Part shown: positions 1 through 6,234 of the stretch, piece after piece
How the letters are laid out: each line of letters starts with the position of its first letter
Numbering within the stretch: position 1 is the stretch's first letter
Origin: Asanoa ishikariensis
GTDB taxonomy: Bacteria; Actinomycetota; Actinomycetes; Mycobacteriales; Micromonosporaceae
NCBI RefSeq assembly: GCF_900107455.1
Contig: NZ_FNQB01000004.1
Span: 320,193 to 384,192 of the forward strand
Direction of reading: 5' to 3'
Length of the DNA stretch: 64,000 nucleotides
Notes under the pieces: model-generated
Database searches by the model: none
Seen by the model: the letters and a program-made list of their open reading frames with translations, nothing else
What the model was told of the DNA's origin: nothing
Program-made: the position numbers and the translations under genes

Positions 1-2
1 TC

Positions 3-353
3 GACGACTACGTCGGCACGGCCGACACCCACCTCACGCTCGGCTGGCTCGCGGACCAGCAGGGGCGCCTGAGCGACAGCCTCGACCACGACCGCCAGGC
101 GCTCGCCCTCTTCGTGCGCGCCGGAGACGTCGCGGGCCAGGCGCGAGCCCTCAACGCGGTCGGCTGGGACCACTCGCGGTTGGGCAGCCATGCCCAGGCG
201 CTGCGGCATTGCCGCCGGGCCGTGCGCCTGCACGAGCAGCGGAACGACACGTCGGGAGCCGCCCGCGCCCATGACAGCGTCGGCTATGCGCTCCACCACC
301 TCGGCCGCTATTCCGAGGCGTTGACCAGCTTCGAAGGCGCCTTGAGCGGCTGA
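3..353 (+). CDS. C-terminal part of a TPR-containing regulator (5' truncated by window edge)
   Basis: The open frame enters from the left edge and ends in TGA at 351-353. The visible 116 residues are tetratricopeptide repeats, with recurring patterns such as GWLADQQGRLSDSLDHDRQAL, ALNAVGWDHSRLGSHAQAL and DSVGYALHHLGRYSEAL, spaced about 40 residues apart. Such a tail is typical of the C-terminal sensor region of SARP/AfsR or NB-ARC regulators, and the protein at 33173-36433 in this window ends in the same kind of repeats. The DNA-binding and ATPase parts would lie outside the window, so the exact class is inferred. A strong hairpin follows the stop codon. Confidence 0.75.
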   Translation, partial: DDYVGTADTHLTLGWLADQQGRLSDSLDHDRQALALFVRAGDVAGQARALNAVGWDHSRLGSHAQALRHCRRAVRLHEQRNDTSGAARAHDSVGYALHHLGRYSEALTSFEGALSG

Positions 354-356
354 GGA

Positions 357-389
357 GCCCGGGAGCGTCCGGGTGCGACGCTCCCGGGC
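357..389. terminator. Hairpin terminator between convergent genes
   Basis: A perfect 13-bp stem (arms 357-369 and 377-389, loop of 7) lies between the stop codons of the convergent TPR gene and the chitinase gene. No T-run follows on either strand, as is common for actinobacterial terminators. It probably acts in both directions. Confidence 0.7.
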
Positions 390-396
390 ATCCTGT

Positions 397-1467
397 TCAG
401 CAGTAGAGGTTGTTACCCGCGCCGACGCCGAGGATGCCGACGAACTGCTGGTAACGGGTGACGCGGCTCTGCACCTGGGCGGGGTTGCCGCCGTTGCACT
501 CGATCGAGCCGTTGATGCTGCGGATGGTCTGGCCGAAGCCGGCGCCGTTGACCATGGCGTTGTGCGCGGTCATCGTGCCGGGGCCGTTCTGGGTCATCCA
601 GTACCAGAGGCCGGTCTTCCAGGCGACCGCCGCGTCGGTCTGGACGAGCCAGGGGTTGGTCAGCAGCGGCAGCCCGAGCGCGTTGCCGGCCGCGTTGTAG
701 TTGAAGTTCCAACTGAGCTGGATCGGCCCGCGGCCGTAGTAGGCGGCCTGGCCGGCGGGGCAACCGTACGACTGGTTCGGGTCGCAGTAGTGGGGGTAGT
801 TCGCGGTGTTCTGCTCGACGATGTAGACGAGCCCGCCAGTCTCGTGGTGCACGTTGGCGAGGAAGGCCGCTGCCTCCTGGCGCTGGACGGTGGTGCTGCC
901 GCTCTTGGCGAACGCGGGGTACGCGCTGAGCGCGGCTACCAGCCCGGAGTAGGTGTAGAAGGAGTTCCGGCCCGGGAACATCTGGTTGAACTGGGACTCA
1001 CTGACGACGAAGCCACCCGTCGGTGGTGGGTTGGTCGGGCCGCCACCGCCGCAGGTGTAGGGCTCCCAGTACCAGGTGCTGATGATCGGGTCGTAGCCCG
1101 GGTTGTCGTGCTCGGCGATGTAGTACAAGCCGTTGGTGTAGCGCACGATCGCGCCGGTGGCGTAGAAGGTGCCGGCGGCCCAGTTCGGGTAGTTGCAGCT
1201 TCCGCCCGGGTTGCCGCTCCCGCCGTCGCAGGCGCCGAGGTCCTGCCACACGCCGGTGGTGCCGGGCGGGGCCTCGCCCTGCGTCCACCATTTCGCCTGG
1301 TAGTTGCGACCGTTGCGAGAAGCCTGGTTGCCTCCCCAGTAGACGGTGGAGGCCTGCCACGCGGCCGAACAGGCGGCGGCCGAGGCCGCGGTCGCGGGGA
1401 TGATCGCGGCCACTCCGCCGGCGACGACCATGGCCAGGGCCACGAGAACGGCACGCAGTCTCGACAT
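397..1467 (-). CDS. Secreted GH19 chitinase with two chitin-binding modules
   Basis: A 356-residue secreted endochitinase. A signal peptide (residues 1 to about 31, ending ASAA-A) is followed by two small aromatic-rich carbohydrate-binding modules of the CBM5/12 type (about 33-80 and 92-138, with AxxTxYxxG and YYIAEH motifs). A short Gly/Pro linker leads to a GH19 catalytic domain from about 155. The catalytic acid is Glu209 in NVHHETGG and the second glutamate is Glu218 in YIVEQN, the arrangement of Streptomyces ChiC-type enzymes. The start at 1467 was chosen over an upstream ATG because AAAGGAG lies just before it and the signal peptide begins there. It should hydrolyse chitin outside the cell. 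Confidence 0.93.
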   Translation of the reverse strand: MSRLRAVLVALAMVVAGGVAAIIPATAASAAACSAAWQASTVYWGGNQASRNGRNYQAKWWTQGEAPPGTTGVWQDLGACDGGSGNPGGSCNYPNWAAGTFYATGAIVRYTNGLYYIAEHDNPGYDPIISTWYWEPYTCGGGGPTNPPPTGGFVVSESQFNQMFPGRNSFYTYSGLVAALSAYPAFAKSGSTTVQRQEAAAFLANVHHETGGLVYIVEQNTANYPHYCDPNQSYGCPAGQAAYYGRGPIQLSWNFNYNAAGNALGLPLLTNPWLVQTDAAVAWKTGLWYWMTQNGPGTMTAHNAMVNGAGFGQTIRSINGSIECNGGNPAQVQSRVTRYQQFVGILGVGAGNNLYC

Positions 1468-1545
1468 GCGATCACTCCTTTCTGGAGTATGCCCCTGCGT
1501 GCGAACAGGAGCCACGGATCGATGCCCGTGACTGTAGCACCTTCT

Positions 1546-1570
1546 GTTCGTAAACTTTACTAATAGTTCG
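1546..1570 (-). promoter_or_regulatory. Possible operator in the chitinase promoter region
   Basis: Upstream of the chitinase lies an AT-richer patch with the inverted repeat GTAAA-C-TTTAC (1550-1560) flanked by two direct GTTCG copies (1546-1550 and 1566-1570). It is the only low-GC stretch in this intergenic region. I cannot assign a regulator or a clear -35/-10 pair. Confidence 0.3.
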
Positions 1571-1575
1571 GGGGG

Positions 1576-1980
1576 CTAGCCGGCTTTCTGTTGGTCGCTC
1601 GTCCGTTGCGCGCTCCCGCACTCCAGAAGCTGGGGATCGGTCGTGAGCAGGGTGAAGACACCCATGACCTCGAGCACCCGGCGTACGACCGGCTGAGCTC
1701 TCGTGACGATCAACGCGGTGCCACACTCCGCCGCGCGATGGCGACCGGCGAGGAGCACCCTGATGCCGGTGGAGTCGAGGAACGGGACTCCGGCCAGGTC
1801 CACCACGATTTTGGTGACCCCCGCATTGTCGATCCCGTCCTGGAGCGCGTCTTCGAGTCGTCCCGCGGTGTCCAGGTCCACCTCGCCGGCGACGGCAACG
1901 GTCAACGCGTTCTCGTCCACGTACCGCTCGATGAAAAGGTCGAGCACCTCATATGCACCCTCGTGCGATGCGCTGGTCAT
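1576..1980 (-). CDS. STAS-domain anti-sigma factor antagonist
   Basis: A 134-residue single-domain protein of the SpoIIAA/RsbV type. The STAS fold is recognisable from the N-terminal strand LTVAVAGEVDLDTAGRLEDAL, then TKIVVDLAGVPFLDSTGIRVLL, whose DSTG motif carries the serine phosphorylated by partner anti-sigma kinases. When unphosphorylated, such proteins bind the kinase and release a sigma factor. No kinase or sigma-B-like gene is adjacent, so its partners are elsewhere. The ribosome binding site is weak. Confidence 0.88.
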   Translation of the reverse strand: MTSASHEGAYEVLDLFIERYVDENALTVAVAGEVDLDTAGRLEDALQDGIDNAGVTKIVVDLAGVPFLDSTGIRVLLAGRHRAAECGTALIVTRAQPVVRRVLEVMGVFTLLTTDPQLLECGSAQRTSDQQKAG

Positions 1981-2074
1981 GACAGCTACCGATCACGTCG
2001 ATTTTGCGCCGGGCACTGATTGCCAGTCGAGTGTGCCGCAACCACGCCGCCATCGCTATCCGCCCGCGAAACGG

Positions 2075-2108
2075 AAAAGCCCTGGCCGGACGGAGGTCCG
2101 ATCAGGGC
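2075..2108 (-). terminator. Intrinsic terminator of the MFS gene
   Basis: Read on the minus strand, the arms GCCCTG (2103-2108) and CAGGGC (2079-2084) enclose a second GGAC/GTCC stem and are followed by a TTTT run. This is a standard Rho-independent terminator 17 bases after the transporter's stop codon. Confidence 0.75.
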
Positions 2109-2124
2109 GTTTCCGGTCCCGGGG

Positions 2125-3609
2125 TTACCGCTTGGTTCCGTGGGGGACCAGGTGCAGCTCGACGGGCTCCGGTGGGAGGTCGTCGACTCCGGCGGCAACG
2201 GCCTGCTGGTGCCGGCGCCGCACCGACGGCAGGGCCAGCGAGGCCAGGACCGCGACGAGGCCCGCGCCGGCGCAGACCCAGAAGCCGTAGGTGAACGCGT
2301 CGTCGGTGGGCAGGCCCTGCGGGGTGCTGTGCGAGGTGATGACGGCCGCGACGACGGCCGTGCCGATGCTGCTGCCGATGGTCCGCGCGATGGTGTTGAC
2401 GCTGGTCGCCTCGCCGGTCTGCGTGGCGGGAACGCTCTCGATGATGGCGTTGGACATCGCGGCGAACGCGAGGCCGATCCCGGCGCCGGTGAGGATGCCG
2501 GAGGCCAGCATCTGCCAGATCGCGCCGTGGCCGACGGCGGGCAGCGCGAACGACACGACGACCAGGACGACGCCGAGGAACATCGGGACCTTCGGGCCGT
2601 AGCGGCGGTCCAGCAGGCCGGCCAGGGGTCCGAAGACCACCATGGTCGCGACGGTGGGCAGCAGGAACAGGCCCGACTGCGTGACGGACTTGCCGAAGCC
2701 GTAGCCGGTGGCCGCGGGGAGTTGCAGCAGTGTCGGGATGAGCAGGAAGGTGCCGAACATCGCGAAGCCGAGGCCGAGGGCCACGACGTCGGTCGCCCAG
2801 ACGCCGCGCAGCTTCATCAGGCGCATGTCGACGAGGGGCTCGCGTACCTTCAGCTCGACGGCGACGAACGCGACCAGGGCCACCAGACCCAGCAGCAGGA
2901 GTACGACGGTCGGTGTCGCGACCCAGCCCCAGCTCTGCCCCTTGCTGATCGCGAGCAGCAGAGACACGAGGGCCACGGACAGGATCCCGGCGCCGAGGAT
3001 GTCGAGGCGCCCCGGTGTGCGTACCCGCGACTCCTGAATGCCGAAGATCGCACCGGCCAGCGCGACGGCCACGACGACCAGCGGCAGCCAGAACAGCCAG
3101 TGCCAGGAGAGGTGCTCGACGATCGGCCCGGCGGCGACGATGCCGACGCCGGCGCCCACGCCGAAGATCGCGGACAGCAGGCCGACGGTCACGCCGACCT
3201 TCTCGCGCGGAAGCTCGTCGCGCACGATGCCGATCGAGAGGGGAAGGATCGCGCCGGCCGCACCCTGCAGCGCCCGGGCCACGATCAGCACGATCAGGTT
3301 CGGTGCCACGGCGGCGAGCAGGGTGCCGGCGAACAGGGTCGCGAGGACCCCGATGAGCACGCGGCGCTTGCCGACCATGTCGCCGAGTCGACCGAGGATG
3401 GGCGTCAGGACCGACGCGGACAGCAGGTAGGCGGTCAGGATCCAGCTCACGTCCGCGGTCGAGGCGCCAAGATCGCGCCCGATGGTCGACAACGCGGGCG
3501 CGACGAGCGACTGCAGCACCGCGAAGGCCAACCCGCCGAGCGACAGGTACAGCACGAGCAGGGTGTTGCTGGTGGCCCGCGGGGTGGCGCGCTCGATGAT
3601 CTCTGTCAT
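2125..3609 (-). CDS. MFS multidrug exporter, EmrB/QacA (DHA2) type
   Basis: A 494-residue integral membrane drug:proton antiporter of the 14-TM class. The family motifs are clear: LGRLGDMVGKRRVL (the loop 2-3 motif), RALQGAAGAILPLSIGI, and the antiporter motif C region GAGVGIVAAGPI. About fourteen hydrophobic stretches run through the protein. The start at 3609 is chosen because GGGGAAC precedes it and the N-terminus then starts just before TM1. A TetR gene is divergent with a shared 110-bp control region containing two operator-like palindromes, so the exporter is probably repressed by that TetR and induced by a transported compound. The substrate is unknown. Confidence 0.9.
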   Translation of the reverse strand: MTEIIERATPRATSNTLLVLYLSLGGLAFAVLQSLVAPALSTIGRDLGASTADVSWILTAYLLSASVLTPILGRLGDMVGKRRVLIGVLATLFAGTLLAAVAPNLIVLIVARALQGAAGAILPLSIGIVRDELPREKVGVTVGLLSAIFGVGAGVGIVAAGPIVEHLSWHWLFWLPLVVVAVALAGAIFGIQESRVRTPGRLDILGAGILSVALVSLLLAISKGQSWGWVATPTVVLLLLGLVALVAFVAVELKVREPLVDMRLMKLRGVWATDVVALGLGFAMFGTFLLIPTLLQLPAATGYGFGKSVTQSGLFLLPTVATMVVFGPLAGLLDRRYGPKVPMFLGVVLVVVSFALPAVGHGAIWQMLASGILTGAGIGLAFAAMSNAIIESVPATQTGEATSVNTIARTIGSSIGTAVVAAVITSHSTPQGLPTDDAFTYGFWVCAGAGLVAVLASLALPSVRRRHQQAVAAGVDDLPPEPVELHLVPHGTKR

Positions 3610-3627
3610 GAGTTCCCCGAAGCGTCT

Positions 3628-3689
3628 TGTAAACAACTGCTGACTTACCAGTATGCGCACGTCAGGACGTAAGTCAACGATGGTTTACA
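3628..3689. promoter_or_regulatory. Double TetR-type operator in the MFS/tetR divergent promoter
   Basis: Two 20-bp elements of pattern GTAA-N12-TTAC lie at 3629-3648 and 3669-3688. The right one is the better palindrome, matching GTAAnnCAnCGnTGnnTTAC. The two are inverted relative to each other (21-nt arms 3628-3648 and 3669-3689 match at 17 positions), with centres 40 bp apart. Spacing and placement fit two TetR dimers repressing both divergent genes. Confidence 0.75.
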
Positions 3690-3719
3690 TCACACTGACG
3701 GCGCCGGTACGCTGATCGT

Positions 3720-4289
3720 GTGACTTCACCGCGGCGCCGTGACGCGGCCGGCACCAGACGGCTGCTGCTCGAGGCCGCCCGCCGCCGGTTCGCCCGCAAC
3801 GGCTACGCGGCGACGACAGTGCGCGACATCGCCGACGAGGCCGGCGTGAACGTGGCATTGATCAACCGCTACTTCGCTTCCAAAGAAGGCTTGTTCGAGG
3901 CGTGCCTACAGGGAGTCGGCAACGAGCTCGGCGACGCGGTCGTCGGTGTCGACCAAGTGCCGCGGATCATCGCCCGACAGCTTTCCGGCGCCCACAAGGG
4001 TGAGCACCCGAACCAACTGCTGTTGTTGTTGCGGTCGTCGGGTGACGAGCGGGCCGAGGAGATCAGGCTCGGCATCCTGCGCTCGTTCGCCGAACGCATG
4101 GCTGCCGCGGGAAACTGCGCCCCCGGCAACGAGGACTGCCTGCTCCGCGCGCAGGTCCTCCTCTCGGCGGCGCTGGGGCTGGCCCTCCTGCGGTCGACGA
4201 CCACAATGGAGCCGCTGACGTCGGCGGACGAGCACGACCTCCTGGCGCCGCTGCAGGACCTGTTCGACGCCCTCCTACCGGGCCGGTGA
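3720..4289 (+). CDS. TetR family transcriptional repressor
   Basis: A 189-residue TetR protein. The N-terminal helix-turn-helix (about residues 12-58) reads RRFARNGYAATTVRDIADEAGV followed by INRYFASKEGLFEACL, the classic TetR pattern. The C-terminal ligand domain is helical and not assignable to a ligand. It starts at GTG and is divergent from the MFS exporter, with two candidate operators between them. It is therefore the likely local repressor of the exporter and of itself. Confidence 0.92.
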   Translation: MTSPRRRDAAGTRRLLLEAARRRFARNGYAATTVRDIADEAGVNVALINRYFASKEGLFEACLQGVGNELGDAVVGVDQVPRIIARQLSGAHKGEHPNQLLLLLRSSGDERAEEIRLGILRSFAERMAAAGNCAPGNEDCLLRAQVLLSAALGLALLRSTTTMEPLTSADEHDLLAPLQDLFDALLPGR

Positions 4290-4360
4290 TTTTGCCGAAC
4301 TGGCTCGACCGTCTCCTCCCGTACCCGGCCCGCAGTCGTCGATCAATGGGCACCCGATGA

Positions 4361-4380
4361 GGTTGCGGTACTTTGCAACC
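4361..4380. promoter_or_regulatory. Inverted repeat directly before the small hypothetical gene
   Basis: GGTTGC (4361-4366) and GCAACC (4375-4380) form a 6-bp inverted repeat with an 8-base centre, ending two bases before the ATG at 4382. It could be an operator or an RNA hairpin hiding the ribosome binding site. It also argues against the in-frame TTG at 4373 as the start. Confidence 0.35.
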
Positions 4381-4381
4381 C

Positions 4382-4678
4382 ATGAGCTGCGAAGTGACGT
4401 CTATGACGCATGTAGACGTCGGTGTGTATGACATGGAATATGTCTGTCACGGTCAAGCGAAGCGTTACCGCTTCCGCGTCGAGAGCGTCCCCTTCGCGCA
4501 CGGCGGCGGCGGCGTCGCGCATATCATCAATGCCGATGGTCATTATCACGGCGACTTCGACGACGACGACGCGCAGCGGGCCATCCCGCGGCTTCACAAA
4601 TTGCTCCTGGCATTCCATGGCGGCGAGTCTCCCGACCTCCCCTACGACCTTGTTCGAGAAGACCCAGCGCTGACGTGA
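4382..4678 (+). CDS. Small hypothetical protein, His/Asp-rich
   Basis: A 98-residue protein I do not recognise. It contains CHGQAKRYRFRVESVPF, a Gly run, and an acidic, histidine-rich stretch (HYHGDFDDDDAQRA), then a helical end. Codon use is less GC-biased than its neighbours, for example tat, aat and gat codons near the start. The start is uncertain: ATG 4382 is used here, with in-frame TTG 4373 and ATG 4403 as alternatives, none with a convincing ribosome binding site. It may be recently acquired. Confidence 0.5.
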   Translation: MSCEVTSMTHVDVGVYDMEYVCHGQAKRYRFRVESVPFAHGGGGVAHIINADGHYHGDFDDDDAQRAIPRLHKLLLAFHGGESPDLPYDLVREDPALT

Positions 4679-4748
4679 TCGCGGCCGGTGATTTACGGCC
4701 CCGTCGTTCTGGGTATGTCCACCATCGCCGGAAAGGTGGTGGTCCGTG

Positions 4749-4916
4749 ATGAAGAAGCCGAGCTGGAAGCTCTACCCGTTCGTAGCCGCGGCGACCGCTG
4801 TTCTGCTCGCGATGGCCGTGGGCGACAAGGTGGGTCCGGACGCGGCGTGGATGTTCGTGGTCGTACCGCTGCTGGCGGTGGTCGCGGTGGCGCTGACCGT
4901 CCGCCGCGGCACCTGA
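4749..4916 (+). CDS. Small two-helix membrane protein
   Basis: A 55-residue protein starting MKKPSWKLYPF. It has two hydrophobic segments (about residues 11-25 and 33-50) separated by a short GDKVGPDA turn, and ends in a basic RRGT tail. The start ATG at 4749 is preceded by GGAAAGGTGG at good spacing. It matches the general pattern of small actinobacterial membrane proteins of unknown function. It lies tail to tail with the PD-(D/E)XK-like gene, 5 bases apart. Confidence 0.6.
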   Translation: MKKPSWKLYPFVAAATAVLLAMAVGDKVGPDAAWMFVVVPLLAVVAVALTVRRGT

Positions 4917-4921
4917 GACGC

Positions 4922-5848
4922 TCAACCCGCCAGCAGGTCCCTGAACCCCGCCCGTTCCTTCTCGAGGTCGACCGGGCCGCCCGCCAGTTCGGTCAGGAGA
5001 TCCGGCAGGGGCCAGGTCGCCAGGTGTGCGTAACGGGCGTTGTAGACCCCGACGGCCTCGATGGCGAACTCGTCCGAGAAGTCGAGCAGGACGTACCCGA
5101 GCAACTGCATGATGGTCGCCGCCTCCAGCGACGACCGCCGCGTTCCGTCGGGGCGTTTGCTGCCGAGCCCCGTCTTGAGCTCCAGCAGCAAGCCGGCGGC
5201 GACCAGATCGGCATCGGCCTTCATCAAGCGCGACCCCTCGAAGGTCGGCCCTAGCGCCCAAGCGCCGCGCCGAGCCGCCAGGGCCGGCATCAACGTGCTC
5301 TGCGCGGACGCACGGAGCTCTCGGAGCTCGTCGATCGCGTTGAGCGGGGCGAGTTCGAGGAGCCTGTCGGCCGTGACCGAGCTTCCCAACTCCGCCAAGG
5401 GCGATCCTGGCACGAGGCCGACCCGATAGACGTCGGTCAGCAGCGCCAGCGACCAGCAGGCGCGGGCGAGCAGCTCGTGGTCGATTTCGGTGTCTGAGAC
5501 CGGTCCCTCGAACCGAGGGGTTCCCGGGTCTTCTCGGTAGCCGAGCATGAGCGCGAGCTCGCGGACCGCGACGCGGACAGCGGGCGTGCGCGCCCCGCGC
5601 AGGGCCAAACGTAGGTCTGGGCGAGGGTGCGTCATGAAGCGCACCATCCAGTCGAACGCTGAGCCGATGGTCGCCGGGTTGGCCCGGCCGCCGGCCACGA
5701 CCAGCGGGCCGACGGATTCCCGGTACCGCGCCTGGAGGTCCTGCCACCTCCCGAACCGTACCGTGACGAACGCCCTCACGGGCGAGGTCCGATCGCTCAA
5801 AGCGGTGGTCAGCGAAGGCCATCCGCCAACCGCGGTTCTGTCCATCAT
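4922..5848 (-). CDS. Lone PD-(D/E)XK nuclease-like protein
   Basis: A 308-residue protein with no recognised full-length family. Residues about 210-255 match a PD-(D/E)XK core: Asp214 in ADADLVAAG, Glu223 and Lys225 in LLLELKTG, then a helix with MQLLGYVLLD (Gln248, Tyr252), as seen in RecB-like nucleases. The N-terminal 200 residues are helical and may recognise DNA or a partner. No methyltransferase, helicase or other restriction partner is adjacent. The ATG has no ribosome binding site but lies at the expected distance from a -10-like element, suggesting a leaderless mRNA. The nuclease call is inferred from motif spacing only; it might be inactive or structural. Confidence 0.55.
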   Translation of the reverse strand: MMDRTAVGGWPSLTTALSDRTSPVRAFVTVRFGRWQDLQARYRESVGPLVVAGGRANPATIGSAFDWMVRFMTHPRPDLRLALRGARTPAVRVAVRELALMLGYREDPGTPRFEGPVSDTEIDHELLARACWSLALLTDVYRVGLVPGSPLAELGSSVTADRLLELAPLNAIDELRELRASAQSTLMPALAARRGAWALGPTFEGSRLMKADADLVAAGLLLELKTGLGSKRPDGTRRSSLEAATIMQLLGYVLLDFSDEFAIEAVGVYNARYAHLATWPLPDLLTELAGGPVDLEKERAGFRDLLAG

Positions 5849-5883
5849 GTACGGAGGTTAGCCAACCAAGCAGTGTCCACAAG
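5849..5883 (-). promoter_or_regulatory. Probable leaderless promoter of the PD-(D/E)XK-like gene
   Basis: On the minus strand a TAACCT element (5855-5860) sits six bases before the ATG at 5848. A TTGTGG-like -35 lies about 16 bases further upstream (5877-5882). With no Shine-Dalgarno present, transcription probably begins at the start codon. Confidence 0.4.
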
Positions 5884-5910
5884 GGCAGAGATCATCCGTG
5901 TGCAGAACTC

Positions 5911-6084
5911 CTGGACATCGGCCACCTCGACTGGCATGCGTTAGCGAAGCGGCTCGGCATCTTCGCCAGTACAGGCCTGTTCCAGCCAGAGGTCGGAACG
6001 GTCTATACGAGCTTGACCCGGGGCAGCCGGGAACATGTTGTCGTGCACAGCAAACCGCTGCCCGACCCCCTTAAGCAGCACTGA
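5911..6084 (+). pseudogene. Possible C-terminal gene remnant
   Basis: This frame encodes a protein-like peptide beginning LDIGHLDWHALAKRLGIF and ending HVVVHSKPLPDPLKQH before TGA at 6082-6084. The frame is open back to about 5767 but holds no ATG, GTG or TTG before 6013. It therefore looks like the tail of a gene whose front has been lost. GC at third positions is fairly high. It occupies most of the otherwise gene-free stretch 5849-6234; the rest of that gap should hold the toxin gene promoter, which I could not place. Confidence 0.3.
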
Positions 6085-6234
6085 CCTACGCGTGTTTCGT
6101 GGGTGTGTCGCGTCCCATCATTTGACGTCAGCTTTACGACAGCCGTCGATGCCTCTTGTGCCCCCTACGCATGCTCGTTCCCCGCTACCGTCCGGTGTGC
6201 ATCCATCGGATTCAATCAATGGGGGAACGAGTCC

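Noticed and set aside
373-1563. Long plus-strand frame opposite the chitinase
   Set aside because: Repetitive Val/Gly/Arg composition typical of an antisense shadow; the minus strand has a full GH19 enzyme with signal peptide and ribosome site.
2020-3672. Long plus-strand frame opposite the MFS gene
   Set aside because: Asp/Gly/Gln/Arg-rich shadow; the minus-strand protein has all transporter motifs and its own terminator.
5480-5540. GGTTCGAG-like stretch resembling a tRNA T-arm
   Set aside because: It is inside a coding gene and no acceptor or anticodon stem can be built around it.
6103-6234. N-terminal extension of the toxin frame upstream of 6235
   Set aside because: It would place 44 residues in front of a clear signal peptide, and the ribosome site lies just before 6235.
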